In this document: positions 21,960-33,800 of the stretch, piece after piece | Position numbering within the stretch: position 1 is the first letter of the stretch | Layout: each line of letters begins with the position of its first letter | NCBI RefSeq assembly: GCF_023065955.2 | Contig: NW_026622763.1 | Span: 80,953,299 to 81,017,298, forward strand | DNA from: Ursus arctos | Taxonomy: Eukaryota; Chordata; Mammalia; Carnivora; Ursidae | DNA: 64,000 bases | Direction of reading: 5' to 3' | Made by a program: the position numbers and the translations under genes | Notes under the pieces: model-generated | What the model saw: only the letters and a program-made list of their open reading frames with translations | What the model was told of the DNA's origin: nothing | The model's database searches: none

Positions 21960-22559
21960 TGTTGTGGGCTGAACTTTATCCCTCCAAAATTCATATGTTG
22001 AAGTCCTAACCCTTAGTACCTCACAATATAACTGTATTTGGAGAAAAGGACTTTATTATTATTCTTTAAGATTTTATTTATTTGAGAGAGAGAGAGCATG
22101 TGCATGAGCTGGGGGCGGGTCGGAGGGACAAGCAGACTCCCCTCTGGGTGGGGAGCCAGACGTGTGGGACTTGATCCCAGGACCCTGAGATCATGACCTG
22201 AGCCGAAATCAGATGCTTAACCAACTGAGCCACCCAGGTGCTCCTGGAGATAAAGGACTTTAAAGAGGTAATTAAGTTAAAATGTAGTCTTTAGTATGGG
22301 CCGTAACCTAATATGACCAGTATTCTTATAAGAAGAAGAAATTTGGAACAGACCTCTGTGTGCACAGAGGAAAGACCATGTTAGGACACAGTGGGAAGGT
22401 GGCCATCTGCAAGCCAAGGAGAGAGACTTCAGAGGAAACCAACCCTGCGCCCACCTTCATCTTGGACTTCCAACCTCCAGGACCAGGAGGAAATAAGTTT
22501 CTATGGTTTCAGTCACCAGGCTGTGGTATTTGTTATGGTGGCCCTAGCAGATGAATACA
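21960..22559 (+). mobile_element. MLT1A-like solo LTR (ERVL-MaLR), sense, hit by a SINE
   Basis: It starts TGTTGTGGGCTGAAC and ends GATGAATACA, so both LTR termini (TG...CA) seem present. Internal phrases include AATTCATATGTTGAAGTCCT, AGAGGTAATTAAGTTAAAAT, CTTATAAGAAGAAGAA and TCTTGGACTTCCAACCTCCA. CATC flanks both ends (21956-21959 and 22560-22563), possibly what is left of the target duplication. A Can-SINE interrupts it at 22056-22245. Confidence 0.85.
22056..22245 (-). mobile_element. Can-SINE, antisense, inside the MLT1 LTR
   Basis: TTTAAGATTTTATTTATTTG, GA-rich body, then ATCCCAGGACCCTGAGATCA and CCAACTGAGCCACCCAGGTG. Flanks GGAGAAAAGGACTTTA (22040-22055) and GGAGATAAAGGACTTTA (22246-22262) are copies of LTR sequence, i.e. 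the target-site duplication. Confidence 0.95.
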
Positions 22560-23833
22560 CATCCTAATTCATTGATTGCTTAGCTTACTTACTGCAGTGG
22601 GACATTCAGCATTAAGCTGCTGCTTGTGAATTGGTAGATCTTTCCTAGCTAATGCTCCTACTGTAATTTCCAAGTGCTGTCTTGAGAGATTATGGTCTCT
22701 TTTTTGCATCTATGTACTTTAGGAAGGGTCAAACTATTTTGGTGGCTTTGAAAACATTTCTGGGATGATAAGGAGTCTTAAGAGGTAGAGGTCCGCAAAG
22801 TTGCCATAAGTATTGATTGCCACTGTGTCGCGTGCAATATGATGTGGAGGACTATTGATTTTCATATGTTCTAGAGGCCCTAGAGTATTCTAAGGTTCCC
22901 GTCGTTGTCAGGGATGAGCTGCTGTGGTGTTTCCTCTCCTGAAGTAATCTCTTCCTGTCTGGATCTAAACATTTTCATTCTGTAATGCTGGGTAGCTCTT
23001 CTTTTTTGCCATATTTTCTCTGACAAGGTGAGTACTTATCAGGTCTCCTTTGGCATTTCTGGTTGGAGAATTAACCCTATATTGCTTTGGAGGCTTTGGA
23101 TGTTATCACTATCATTTGCTTTTGATGACCCATCTTTATGCTGGTAGATCAGGTCCAGAAACTCTTGAAAAATGTATAACGAAGTAAGTATTGCCTACAT
23201 ATTCTAGTTCCATTGTTTAGGATGTGTATCCAACCTAGTTGCAAAATAGTTTGAAAGACGACTTTCACAAGTAAACATAATAATAGCAGAAACATTAAAC
23301 CCCTTGTATTTATGTACTGATCCTTTATTTCCATAGGTAGATGAGATATTGTATAACTCTCGGGTGGTTAAGGACAGTGGATGCTTGCCCTCTGCCTGTG
23401 GTAATTATGAGACTTCCTTACCCCATACCCTCTTGCCTGTTGACAACAATTGTTATGATGATGGAACCCAGGGAAATTAAACACCACGCTGAGGAAATCA
23501 GGAGGGTCATAGGAGCTAGGTTTAGACTCTCAGCTCCCAGAGATAAGACTGTGATTGTCCAGAAAGGAGCAATCTGTGGCTATAGCCTCTAACACCACAG
23601 AGGAAAAAAAAAAAGTCATCTAAGAATTTCTAGCAAAATCAAAGGGATCTAATTTCCAGTGGCATCATATCACACTATTTATTTAATGGAAGAAATAGAA
23701 GACATATCTAGCAAATTAAGAGACTGTGTCTTCACTGATGATTAAAAAAGACCCTTTGCAGGTATCCACCCTAAGACGCAATGTGGGCAAGTAAAACTTG
23801 AATCTGAGTCACTCTTTGGAACACGTCTGGGTC
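22560..23833. other. Intronic DNA, no recognised element
   Basis: Nothing coding was seen. A very weak MIR-like patch may lie near 23435-23540. Confidence 0.5.
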
Positions 23834-23935
23834 TTTTTTATTTTTTTAAGTAACCTCTACACCCAGCACAGGGCTTGAATTCACCACCCTGAGGTCAGGA
23901 GTTGCGTTTTCCCGCCTGAGCCAGCCAGGCACCTC
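23834..23935 (-). mobile_element. Can-SINE, tRNA head only, antisense
   Basis: TTTTTTTAAGTAACCTCTAC, then CAGGGCTTGAATTCACCACC and CCTGAGCCAGCCAGGCACCT. It lacks the CT-rich body, like the copy at 1602-1705, and is rather diverged. Confidence 0.85.
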
Positions 23936-24419
23936 CACTTCTATGTCTTTCAAAGACAGACACATTTATAAAAACTGCAGCAGAAGTTAATCTTGACAAA
24001 AAATTGGAAAGCATAGAGGATTAGATGATACTAGGCATCTTAGATGAGTTAATTATGGTAGTTACTGAATTTAGATCTCACTTTTCTGACAGGTGAGAAA
24101 AGCCACATTCTGGGGCTTGTAATCACCATTATCTGATAAAAGAAGTTTATCTGTCTGTCTGAAGATACAAACGTTTTCCTGTCACAGAGGAACATCCCTT
24201 TGGCTCCGATGTTGCCAGGATGTTAGGCCACATAATGGTTAATGTCTGCAACCATGATTTTGTGAATGATCAGAAATGCTACACTTAAGTGGACATTTCA
24301 TATTGGCACTCTGTATTAGCCAAGCGCATGAAGTTCTTTCTAGCCTCGGTAGATTGATCAATAGCTTTCCATGGATTGAAACCTTTTATAAACCATTCCG
24401 AGCACTTCTTATTTCAGAA

Positions 24420-24640
24420 ATGTGTCTTTAGTACCTGCTAAGTGCCAGACGCTGTTGAAGCCACCAGAGAGAAGTCCTTCCCTCATGAAGCTTACAGAAC
24501 AATGGAGGAGAAAGAATTCGATAGCTGTTTAAATGACAGTCTGGGATGTGTCATGGAGGGGTGGGGGGAAGGATGCTTTTATCACATGTGGGGGGGGGTG
24601 AGAGTGTATGGGAAGCTAACTGTCTAAGCTCAGATCTAAG
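24420..24640 (-). mobile_element. L2 LINE 3' end, antisense
   Basis: TAGTACCTGCTAAGTGCCAG, then CCTTCCCTCATGAAGCTTAC and GTTTAAATGACAGTCTGGGA is the antisense L2 3' end. A MIR-like antisense patch follows at about 24740-24830 (CACAGCTAGTAAGCGACAGA). Confidence 0.6.
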
Positions 24641-25689
24641 CCTTAAGAGTTGGCCAGACAAAGGTTTTGAGGGTTAGAGTGTGAGAGTGTGAAGGTAAGC
24701 AAGAGAGGTGAGGCCTGGGGTGAGAGAAAAGGCTGGTTTGGAGAAGTTAACAAAATCGCACAGCTAGTAAGCGACAGAGTTGGCATCAGAACTCAGGAGT
24801 GCCCACTGTCACAACCTTTGAGAGTTGAGACACTTTTCAGTGATGAAGGAATCCCGCTGAAGTTATGTTTGAAAAGCTCTACAAAGGTGAACCTCAGATA
24901 AATTTTGTATCACTTGTCTTTACATCTTGCTTTATTTTCGGCACTACTATACCTTGTATAAATCTAGCCGTGAACAATAGTTTATTAAAATTTCCTCTTA
25001 CTACTGTATAGATTTATATAAAGTAAGAGCTTGACATCAGATAAAAGGGCTCATTATTTAAGATTCTGACATCAGAATACTAAGGGCTCATTAATATTCT
25101 TGGCCATCTTCTGCTACCTATAAGAAGTACGCTATTTCTAGAACCATTGTTTTTGATGATTCATAGACCAGAATCATCATTAGAGTCATTGTCCTTAATC
25201 CTTCAAAATTAATTGTAATATTAGAATCCTCACTATTAGAATCCTAACTATTGTTTATTATGATTTGTTTATGAAAGTGATCTCTTTAAATAATCAGCCT
25301 AATTCATCTTCCATGATGATATCCATGTGCTTTATATTTTGGTTATGTTTAAAAACAATCCAGTCTATATAGGTTTTTCCATAAGACCATTTCTGCAGTA
25401 GTTTCAAGTCCTTATTTCAATTAAGATAATTTTTAAATAAAAAATATATTTATCTTTCTTACAGGAATTTTTTTTCAAAGGAGGCAGAAACTCTCTAACG
25501 CATTGTAGGGTGCACTTTCATTTCTTCCTCCTTTATTTTTTGCCCATATGACTTCACACATGCAATAAATCAGACTAAACTATGTGACAGGCAGGATCTC
25601 AAAGCCTAAGGACAAGACTATGTCTCTTACAAATCCCTAGAATTTCTTAGAGACTTAATTGCGTCTGAGGCTCTTCCTTGTTACTGTTA

Positions 25690-25990
25690 GTATTTATTCA
25701 TTAAGCACGGACTGACCTGGTCCTTGACCCTAAGGAGATGCTTTGCTCTTTAAAGCTATTCAGATGATGGTAAAGGGTTTCTTTATGTGACTATTAGTGC
25801 TCGCCCGCTCTCGCTCGGTCCTGCTGCTCTGTGCTACATTATGGGCAAACAAAGAAGAATAAGATGTAACTTCTTTAAGGAGCCCATAATCTAGGGTGGG
25901 ATTAGGGAAAGCTACACAGAGGAAGGGATGGTTGAGCTGAATTTTGAAGGAGGAACAATTCAAGGCTGAGTAGATAGTACTTGCGGTTGG
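25690..25990 (-). mobile_element. L2 LINE fragment, antisense
   Basis: TATTCATTAAGCACGGACTG, GGAGCCCATAATCTAGGGTG and GGGATGGTTGAGCTGAATTT then TGAAGGAGGAACAATTCAAG follow antisense L2. Confidence 0.6.
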
Positions 25991-28170
25991 GTGTCATTTG
26001 CTGGGGCAGGAATTCTTGAGCACTCATTTTTTCTTGCTGGCGAGTCTGCGTTTGATAAGGACTGGTCTTTACTGGACACATCCGAGTGATGGGCTGTTGA
26101 TACAGGGAGTTATTTCACATCTTTTTTTCTCACTAGTATCTCTCCCTGATCCAGCTTTCCAGCCAGGAGTGGTTTTGTGAGCTGTAAAAATGGAGTACTG
26201 ATACGTTACCAAGGTTAACAATGCAGATGTGCCCGTTCCCCTTTGGGAGGTTTAGTTAACTGGGTTCCTAGACGATCCCTAATGTACTCATGACTGAATG
26301 TAAGCATTAATGACAGCACTGCTTTGAGAAGTAAGTGATGTATCTGTCTTTTCATCCACCTTTGAATACGTGAGCTCTTTGTGTCCTTTTGATTTGGTGA
26401 ACTATAAAAAATGAACAAACTGCAAGACTTTATTAGATACTTTTTTTTGATAAAAGCAGTTTGAGGCAGGGTTTTCAGGTCTGTGCTTTAAAAGGGGCAA
26501 GCGTTCCTGCACCCAGCACCATCACCACAATGCCCATTTTCCTTGTTTTGTCTTGATAGCTCTCCTCAACCTCTGCTGTGTGGAAGTACTCTTTATGATT
26601 AAAAATTGCCTAACTTGTTTAAAAAGTTGTTTTTTGTGCGTTTTATATGCAGGAAATTCTTTTTTCTTCCTATAAGGCCCTGTATAGAAGTCTTGCTTAA
26701 TGCCTAGTTATACTGATTAGGAGATACTAATGTTAGTGTGGAGTATTTCCTAATGTTGTGCCCATTGTCCTATAGCAAAGCTGTATAGAAAGCCAAAAGA
26801 GAACCAATATTTTTGGCTCTTTCTTTGAAGTCCATTTCCTGGTAAGTAATCATTAAATTACATGGCTCTCAAAGTAAGAAAACCACAGATCTTTAGGTGT
26901 TACTGAGCAGGCGTGTCGCACAGGTGTGTGGGTGATTAGCCATGCTAATGGATGATATTACTACATTCACGAAAATTGGTGCAAAGACTTATCTCTGCCA
27001 CAGCAGTGAATGATACAGACTCTGGAATCCAAATGTTTTTCTCAGTATCATTTGACCAACAGCACTATAGCAGTGAGTTTTCTAGAGTAGCATTGAAGCC
27101 CATCTCCTTTCCTTTGTGTGAAATCCAGAGGGTCAGTCTTTGCTCCATTCTTGGCATTAAGGGAAGTCAAGAATGTAAGCATGTGTGTCTTTGAGCTGAA
27201 TCCACTGTCATCTGCCTTCACCTGGGAGGGGAGTCTGAGTCGTGTAGTCCAACTCCCTAGCTGATTTCACATCCCTTCTTACCCCTCTGAGTGGTCTTCT
27301 TGTGTGTTCCAGAACACCTCCAAGTCTGAGGTAGCTGATTCTTAAACTGTAGCTGCCTTGTGAAGCCCTTTTCGTCTATCTCTCTGTCATTTTTTACCTC
27401 CCAGTTTCAGATTTTGCACTTAAAAGCCTCTCAGTCATAGAGACTGAATATTAGTCTACTTCGTTCAATTATCAGCCGTTTCTAGGAATTGGTCATGAGA
27501 TTGCTATTGTCCCTTCAAAATAGCCAGGATTCTGCTTGTAGGTGTTCCCCTAGAATATGAAATAAGAATACAGATCATTTTTCAAGAAGAAAAGATTGGA
27601 AAGTTATAAAAAGAATTTTTCTAATACTTGAAAAGTATTATTTTTTAAGCATGTAAGAAGTTATTTATAGTTTTCCCCTGCCAGTGCTCAGTACTATTAA
27701 ACAGCAGGAGCCTTTTGCAGTTTAAAAAAATGGTATTTTGAAGTCTAGAAGAACTTTCTACAAGGTGAAAGCAATCTCAGGATGAATTCTGCTAGATTTT
27801 TTGTCTCAATGTGTTTTACAGATGAATTGAACTTAATACAGTCTATTAAGAGAACAGTTAATAACTAACTACCCATTAGTAGATGTAAGACCCAATGTGT
27901 TAAGTATAATTTAGTTTTTTTCCTAAAATTGCATTGAAATATGTTAAAATATTTTAGTGTTCTTGTTAAAATTGAAATGCAGTAACTTAAAAATGTTTTT
28001 AGTGTCTTCATTGGAGACAATATTAGGCTATTTCAAAAATCAAACTTGGTGCCCCCAAATTAATCAGTATCTTATTTGATTGTATTGGGGAGAATAATAT
28101 CAAGAACACACTGACTTCTTTCTATATGTATACATCTATATTTCTGTACCTATATATATAAAAATATATG
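25991..28170. other. Intronic DNA, no recognised element
   Basis: AT-rich, apparently unique. A segment near 27195-27480 has a different, more balanced composition but no family I can name. Confidence 0.45.
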
Positions 28171-28294
28171 TTTTTAAGTTGGCTCCACAACCAGTGTGGA
28201 GCCCAATGCGGGGCTCAAACTATGACCCTGAGATCAAGACCTGAGCTGAGAACAAGAGTCGGATGCTTAACCGACTGAGCCACCCACATGCCCC
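28171..28294 (-). mobile_element. Can-SINE, truncated, antisense
   Basis: TTTTTAAGTTGGCTCCACAA, CAATGCGGGGCTCAAACTAT and CCGACTGAGCCACCCACATG. Only the head and a short linker remain. It abuts the rearranged L1 at 28295. Confidence 0.9.
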
Positions 28295-28570
28295 TAAATT
28301 TATATTTTTAAATTACAGTGTAATTAATATACAGTACTATATTGGTTTCAGGTGTACAATATAATGATACAATAATTCTATACATTACCCAGTGCTCATC
28401 ATGATAAGTATACTCTAAACAAAAGCAAAATTCAACTATTGGGGACTACACCAAAATAAAAAACCTTTGCACATTGAAGGAAACCATCAACAAAAAGCCC
28501 ACTAAATGGGAGAAGATACTTGTAAATAATATATCTGAGAAGGGGTTAATACCCAAAATATATAAAGAAC
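28295..28570. mobile_element. L1 fragment with internal inversion (twin-primed)
   Basis: 28300-28420 is antisense L1 3' UTR (CAGTGTAATTAATATACAGT, then GGTTTCAGGTGTACAATATA). Directly after it, 28425-28570 is sense L1 ORF2, reading LKETINKKPTKWEKILVNN and SEKGLIPKIYKE. That is the homologue of the [20 protein letters not shown] segment in the L1 copies at 31 and 54 kb. Opposite orientations joined near 28420 fit a 5' inversion made during target-primed reverse transcription. Confidence 0.75.
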
Positions 28571-28593
28571 ATACTTCTGCATTTATTATTCTT

Positions 28594-28713
28594 TATATTT
28601 GCTATTATTACTTTTTAGAGCCCAACACAAGGCTTGAACTCATGACTCTGAGATCAAGACCTGAGCTGAGATCAAGAGTCGGATGCTTAAATGACTGAGC
28701 CACCCAGGCGCCA
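28594..28713 (-). mobile_element. Can-SINE, tRNA head only, antisense
   Basis: GAGCCCAACACAAGGCTTGA, GAGATCAAGAGTCGGATGCT and GACTGAGCCACCCAGGCGCC. Target-site duplication CTG(C/T)ATTTATTATTCTT at 28577-28593 and 28714-28730. The body is missing although the duplication is intact, so it inserted short. Confidence 0.9.
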
Positions 28714-29329
28714 CTGTATTTATTATTCTTAACACATCTAGCATCCAGATCTGATTGAATATTTTTTCTTACATGCACACAGCAAGCACCATGTGTTTAA
28801 GGGCACACACTTTAAATTGGCCAAATTTTTGGCCATTTTTGTTTGTTTAAAACAGGCCAACTTCTGATGAATTCATGTAAAAACTTTTCATCAGTAACTA
28901 GTGATTTTCTCCTGTGTTATCTGTGAGCCAGCAAAAACATTTCCTCTGTGTTTATGAAATAAATATTTTTGAAAGCATATGTTCTTTTCAATAACATGCT
29001 GTTTATTGAATGTTTACTATGTACAACAAATATTAGTGGTAAAAATCAATATTTTCCATTGACTTTGAAGAATAGTAGAAAAGAGTCAAGCACTCATAAA
29101 TAGCATGCTTTGGTGATTATGACTGATATCCCTTTAATTTTCACATAACTTCAGGTGCAGAGGGTTGTGGTATGCAAACATTCGGACCTAATCATCTTTC
29201 TCATTCATGGCACACGACATCGTTGGCCTGGACGAGGCCCAGACCATAGAATGTTTTCATTCTTGTCTATCTCCAGTCTTACACTTCCAGCTTAGTGTAA
29301 GAGATGCCCCACCTTTATTCTCCCCGCTC

Positions 29330-29840
29330 CTATCCTAATGAGGCAATCATCCTAAAGTGTTTTACATGGTCTTTTATTTGTATGTGTTCTTATAAACATA
29401 CATATTACAGCTTTGTGGGCATTTAATTTTATTTTATAAATAATGTTATACTACAGATCTCTACTCAACACACTGTTTAAAAACCCATGCCTGTAACTGT
29501 GTATCTCTCTCCCATTCTAGCTGTTGGAGAGTATCCCATGGGGGGTATCTAACACTCTTCCATTGCCCCATGGGAAGAAATCTAGATTTCCTTCAGGTCT
29601 CTACAACCACAAGCCATATTGTAATGGACCTGTGGACCCATTGCCTATGTAAGAATTTCTCAGGGGCATATACCCAGGAGCAGGATTGCTGGGTCATAGG
29701 ACAGGTGTATACATAATTTGGTGTAGTACTGCAGGATTGCCCTACAGAAAGTCTGCAGTAGTCCTCTTGAGCAAAGCATAATGCTCAGTGGGGTGTTTAA
29801 ATCCCATTCATTTGTAGGATGGGCTGAGTGTTTTTTTTTC
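29330..29840 (-). mobile_element. Old L1 (L1ME/HAL1-like) fragment, antisense
   Basis: CATATACCCAGGAGCAGGAT, TGCTGGGTCATAGGACAGGT and AGGATTGCCCTACAGAAAGT match the antisense ORF2 segment of old L1 lineages (consensus idea: aattgctgggtcaaagg, then ccaaattgccctcc). It is strongly diverged. Confidence 0.6.
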
Positions 29841-30137
29841 CTCTAACCAAAGTTATTTTCTGTAATGTTGGGGAATTATTGCCTATTTTTATTGGTTAAT
29901 GATTTCAGAAATATAAAATTAAACCTTATAAGGCGAAGTAGTATCTTCTTCAGTATAAATTGGTTCCCTTGGGATTGCATTAATTTGGTCAGTCCCCCAT
30001 GAGCCTTAGGGTAATGGAAATTTTACTCTTCTAGTGGACTGTGTTGTTCGATGTTGTCACGGTGTTAATTTGAAAAGTTTGCATAATTACAAAGCAGAAG
30101 CATATTCACTTTAAAGATTTGAATTCATATTTATTTA

Positions 30138-30353
30138 TTTTGAAGATTTATTTATTTATTTTAGAGAGCGCGAGAGCACGCACATGTACAAGTGGGGGGG
30201 CGGGGCAGAGGGAGAGGGAGAGAGAGAATCTAGAGCAGGCTCCCTGCTGAGCATGGAGCCCCACTGGGGGCTCAGTCTCACCACCCTGGGATCATGACCT
30301 GAGCTGAAATCAAGAGTTGGTCACTCCATCGACTAAGCCAGCCAAGTACCCCA
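30138..30353 (-). mobile_element. Can-SINE, antisense, full length
   Basis: TGAAGATTTATTTATTTATT, GAGAGCGCGAGAGCACGC, AGCAGGCTCCCTGCTGAGCA, TGGGATCATGACCTGAGCTG, then CGACTAAGCCAGCCAAGTAC. Flanks GAATTCATATTTATTTA (30121-30137) and GGATTCATACTTATTTA (30354-30370) are a target-site duplication with two differences. Confidence 0.95.
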
Positions 30354-30554
30354 GGATTCATACTTATTTAAAGCCAGGTGTCATACCATATTCCAAAAGA
30401 GCCTTTGGTAAGTGTGGAATAAGAAGAAAAGTTTGTATGCTGGGAGGTGAGGATACTAAGAGGGATGAAGGAATACATGGCCCATCAGCACCTAGAACGT
30501 TGCCGGACACAAGGTAGAGGCGCAGTCAGGATTTATGTAATGAGCGAGTAAATA

Positions 30555-30670
30555 GTGTGGCGTGGTGGAAAGTATGCTTTAGGTTATAGCTACATGTTTT
30601 AATTTGCATTCTGACTCTGCCACTTGGGGAAATAATGGCACTACTCTGAGCCTCAGCTTTTATTAAATGG
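30555..30670 (+). mobile_element. Possible MIR, sense, very diverged
   Basis: GTGGCGTGGTGGAAAGTATG, then CATTCTGACTCTGCCACTTG and TGAGCCTCAGCTTTTATTAA has MIR order but few firm matches. Confidence 0.4.
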
Positions 30671-30942
30671 TACACAGAGAATCAGCCAAGGAGTAGTGCT
30701 GGGGAGACTGGCATGTGGAACAAACCTGTAACAGGTGTTCGGTTCCTCCAGCAAAGCGCACTTTCTACTTCCTGGTGCTTCATAATCTCTTGCCCAATAT
30801 TCTGTCATAAATTGATTCTGGGCTTGCCTGGTGTAAGGATTTCTACACAGTCTCTTGTTTTCTGTTTTTCTATTCATGGAAGCACTTGATTGAAAACTGT
30901 AGTAAAGTTCTATTTTAAAATCACTCAAAATTATCACAGCTT

Positions 30943-32080
30943 TTTTTAAAAATAACTTTTTATTATGTTATGTTAGTCACCATACAGTATATCCTTAGTT
31001 TTTGATGTAATGTTCCATGATTCATTATTTGTGTATAACACCCAGTGCTCCATGCAATATGTGCCTCCTTAATACCCATCACCGGCCTATCCCAATCCCC
31101 ACCACCCTCCCCTCTGAAGCCCTCAGTTTGTTTCCCAGAGTCCATAGTCTCTCATGGTTCATTCTTCCCTTCCTTCTCCTACTGATCTTCCTGCTATTTC
31201 TTATGTTCCATAAATGAGTGAAACCATATGATAATTGTCTTTCTCTGCTTGACTTATTTCACTTAGCATAATCTCCTCCAGTCCTGTCCATGTTGCTGCA
31301 AATGTTGGGTAATCGTTCTTTCTGATGGCTGAGTAATATTCCATTGTATATATGGACCACATCTTCTTAATCCAGTCATCTGTTGAAGGGCATCTCGGCT
31401 CCTTCCACAATTTAGCTATTGTGGACAATGCTGCGATGAACATTGGGGTGCATATGGCCCTTCTCTTCACTACGTCTGTATCTTTGGGGTAAATACCCAG
31501 TAGTGCAATTGCTGGATCATTGGGTAGCTCTATTTTTAACTTTCTAAGGGGCCTCCACACTGTTTTCCAAAGTGACTGTACCAACTTGCATTCCCACCGA
31601 CAGTGAAAGAGGGATCCCCTTTCTCCACATCCTCTCCAACATTTGTTGTTTCTTGTCTTGTCCATTTTTGCCATTCTCACTGGCATAAGGTGGTATCTCA
31701 ATGTGGTTTTGATTTGAATTTCCCTGATGGCTAATGATTTTGAACATTTTTTCATGTGTCTGTTAGCCATTTGTATGTCTTCATTGGAAAAGTGTCTGTT
31801 GATATCTTCTGCCCATTTTTTGATTTGATTATTTGTTTCTTGTGTATTGAGTTTGAGAAGTTCTTTGTAGATCTTGGATACTAGACTTTTATCTGTAGTG
31901 TCATTTGCAAATATCTTCTCCCATTCTGTGGGCTGCCTCTTAGTTTTTTTGACTGTTTCCTTGGCTGTGCAGAAGCTTTTTATCTTGATGAAGTCCCACA
32001 AGTTCATTTTATCTTTTGTTTCTCTTGCCTTTGGAGATGTGTCATGAAAAAAGTTGCGTGGCCGATGTCAAAGAGGTTGC
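30943..32080 (-). mobile_element. Young carnivore L1 3' end with ORF2 tail, antisense
   Basis: A 3' UTR (30955-31200) is followed by the ORF2 C-terminal part: a 268-codon uninterrupted frame at 31201-32007 ending [15 protein letters not shown]. Motifs include the cysteine cluster [16 protein letters not shown] and [15 protein letters not shown]. 5'-truncated; short target-site duplication CACAGCTT at 30935-30942 and 32081-32088. Upstream of codon 1 the frame is broken at an A6 run (32046-32052), as in the copy at 53.3-54.6 kb. Confidence 0.95.
31201..32007 (-). pseudogene. L1 ORF2 C-terminal remnant (268 codons)
   Basis: This is the last third or less of the L1 endonuclease/reverse-transcriptase protein, after the polymerase domain. 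It covers the C-terminal segment with its conserved cysteine cluster ([18 protein letters not shown]). Endonuclease and reverse-transcriptase domains are absent, so it cannot retrotranspose. The frame has stayed open, showing a recent insertion rather than selection. It has no promoter and lies antisense in an ADAM23 intron. Confidence 0.9.
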
Positions 32081-32089
32081 CACAGCTTC

Positions 32090-33055
32090 ACTTACACAAT
32101 TGTGTATGCTGAAACTATGTAAATTTTGACCTATCTTTCCCCATCACCTAAAACCTATAAAGGGCTATTTTTAAAGGTCCAATATTGTGAAACTTAAAAA
32201 ATATAAGGTTGCTGGGGCATGGATTGTTTCACATTAAGGGGGTTTTGATGATAACTACAGTTTATTCTTTGAAATGCTATACTTAAAAAAAATGATTTAT
32301 TTTTGAAAGAATCCTTCTAAAATGGATTAAGTATTTTTCTGTTTCTTTGATAGACTATATGTTAAATGTAATTTCACTTACCGTTTTAATATGCAAGGTT
32401 GCTGTTTGCTTGCTGGACCAGTAGTGTAATGGGCATTGTGACTGTGTTTGTGCTGTGGGCGGTAATTTCAGCTCCCAGTGAACCTGCTGTGTCATCCCAG
32501 GTCTTTTGCTTTTTAATATGTTATAGCCAGAACAAGAAATAACCAAAATTACTAGCATTTTAAGTAAATCAAGGGTAATAACCTTGAATAAAGACTTGAA
32601 GTCTTCTCTAGCTAAGTGTAAGAGATGCCCCACCTTAAAAATAATGAATTCAAAGACTCAGTGAGTCTTTTGCCTTGTGTCCTGGGTGCTGGCCACTTGC
32701 CAGGTGGTTAAGAGAATCAGGAACCTGAGGTCTGGAAAATAAGGGGTATTATTTTACTTTATAACCAAAAAACTTTAGAAACATTAGCTATCAGTTTGAT
32801 ACATACTCTAAAATTTATAGAGTTTGTAGCAAATTTTACCATTTACAGATGAAGACCCTGAAATTTAGTAATAGACTCTTTTGCCCAAGGTGACTCTGGT
32901 ATGTGTTGAGTCCTAGAACCTAGAATTTCCAGCTCATAGCTCTTGTCATTTTCCTTTCCCAGTATGGAGTATATTGCCTGGAGGGCTCTTTTGTATGTGA
33001 CTATAGTTTGTGTGCTTGGAATTATTAAACTGTACACTGTGTAATCAATCTTTTA
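32090..33055. other. Intronic DNA, unique
   Basis: No gene or repeat family was recognised. It contains the second copy of a short duplicated word (32615-32636), reported separately. Confidence 0.5.
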
Positions 33056-33260
33056 TTTTATTTATTTACTTTTAAATACTTTATTTATTTAGAGAGAGCT
33101 TGTGCGTGTGAGTCGAGGAAGAGGGAGAGGGAGAGAGGAACCTCAAGCAGGCTCCTCACTGAGCACAGCCTGATGCGGGGCTCCATTCCACAACCCCCAG
33201 ATCATGACCTGAACTGAAATCAAGTCAGAGGCTTAACTGGCTGAGCCATCCAGGTGCCCC
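33056..33260 (-). mobile_element. Can-SINE, antisense, full length
   Basis: TTTAAATACTTTATTTATTT, GTGTGAGTCGAGGAAGAGGG, AGCAGGCTCCTCACTGAGCA and GGCTGAGCCATCCAGGTGCC. Flanks TGTAATCAATCTTTTA (33040-33055) and TGTAATAAATCTTTTA (33261-33276) are the target-site duplication. Confidence 0.95.
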
Positions 33261-33599
33261 TGTAATAAATCTTTTAAGTTACTTAAATATTAAAGATTAA
33301 ATAGAAGGAAGAGTGAGTATATAGAAATTCGATGAGGATTCTGGGACTAAGAATGTAGATTTCAAGGTATTAAATACCAGACTGATTCCCAAAAGGCTTC
33401 CTCTCCTGACTTGGTAGAGCCGGGTGGCTTGCAGAGAAAGAAGGGCTGTCAAACCTATCAGCTCTTAAATTTGCAGATGGGTATATTTGCAATCATAGTC
33501 TTCTAACAGCAATGGTTCAGATTTGGTTTCCACCTCCAGAACTATCGGCAAAAGTATATAAATTTTAACAACGGACTAACATAGGAAGACTTGGGATTC

Positions 33600-33800
33600 A
33601 GGCAAAAATGACAATAATAATTGACTTATTAAGAACTTCCAGTGTGGGCCACAGCTCAAAGTGCCTTATGTGAACTGACTCATTTAGTCCTCACTACAAC
33701 CCAGGAGGTGATGAACCCAGATGATAAAACCAAGGTACAGAGAATTAGATCCTGCGTGTTAAGATCACACATCTAGTTAGTGGTAGCCGGATTTAATCAG
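33600..33800 (-). mobile_element. MIR SINE, antisense
   Basis: GACTCATTTAGTCCTCACTA, CAACCCAGGAGGTGATGAAC, AAACCAAGGTACAGAGAATT and ATCTAGTTAGTGGTAGCCGG give the reverse-complement MIR order. Confidence 0.7.

Noticed and set aside
31201..32007. 268-codon frame as a functional gene
   Set aside because: It is the C-terminal part of LINE-1 ORF2 from a 5'-truncated insertion, without catalytic domains.
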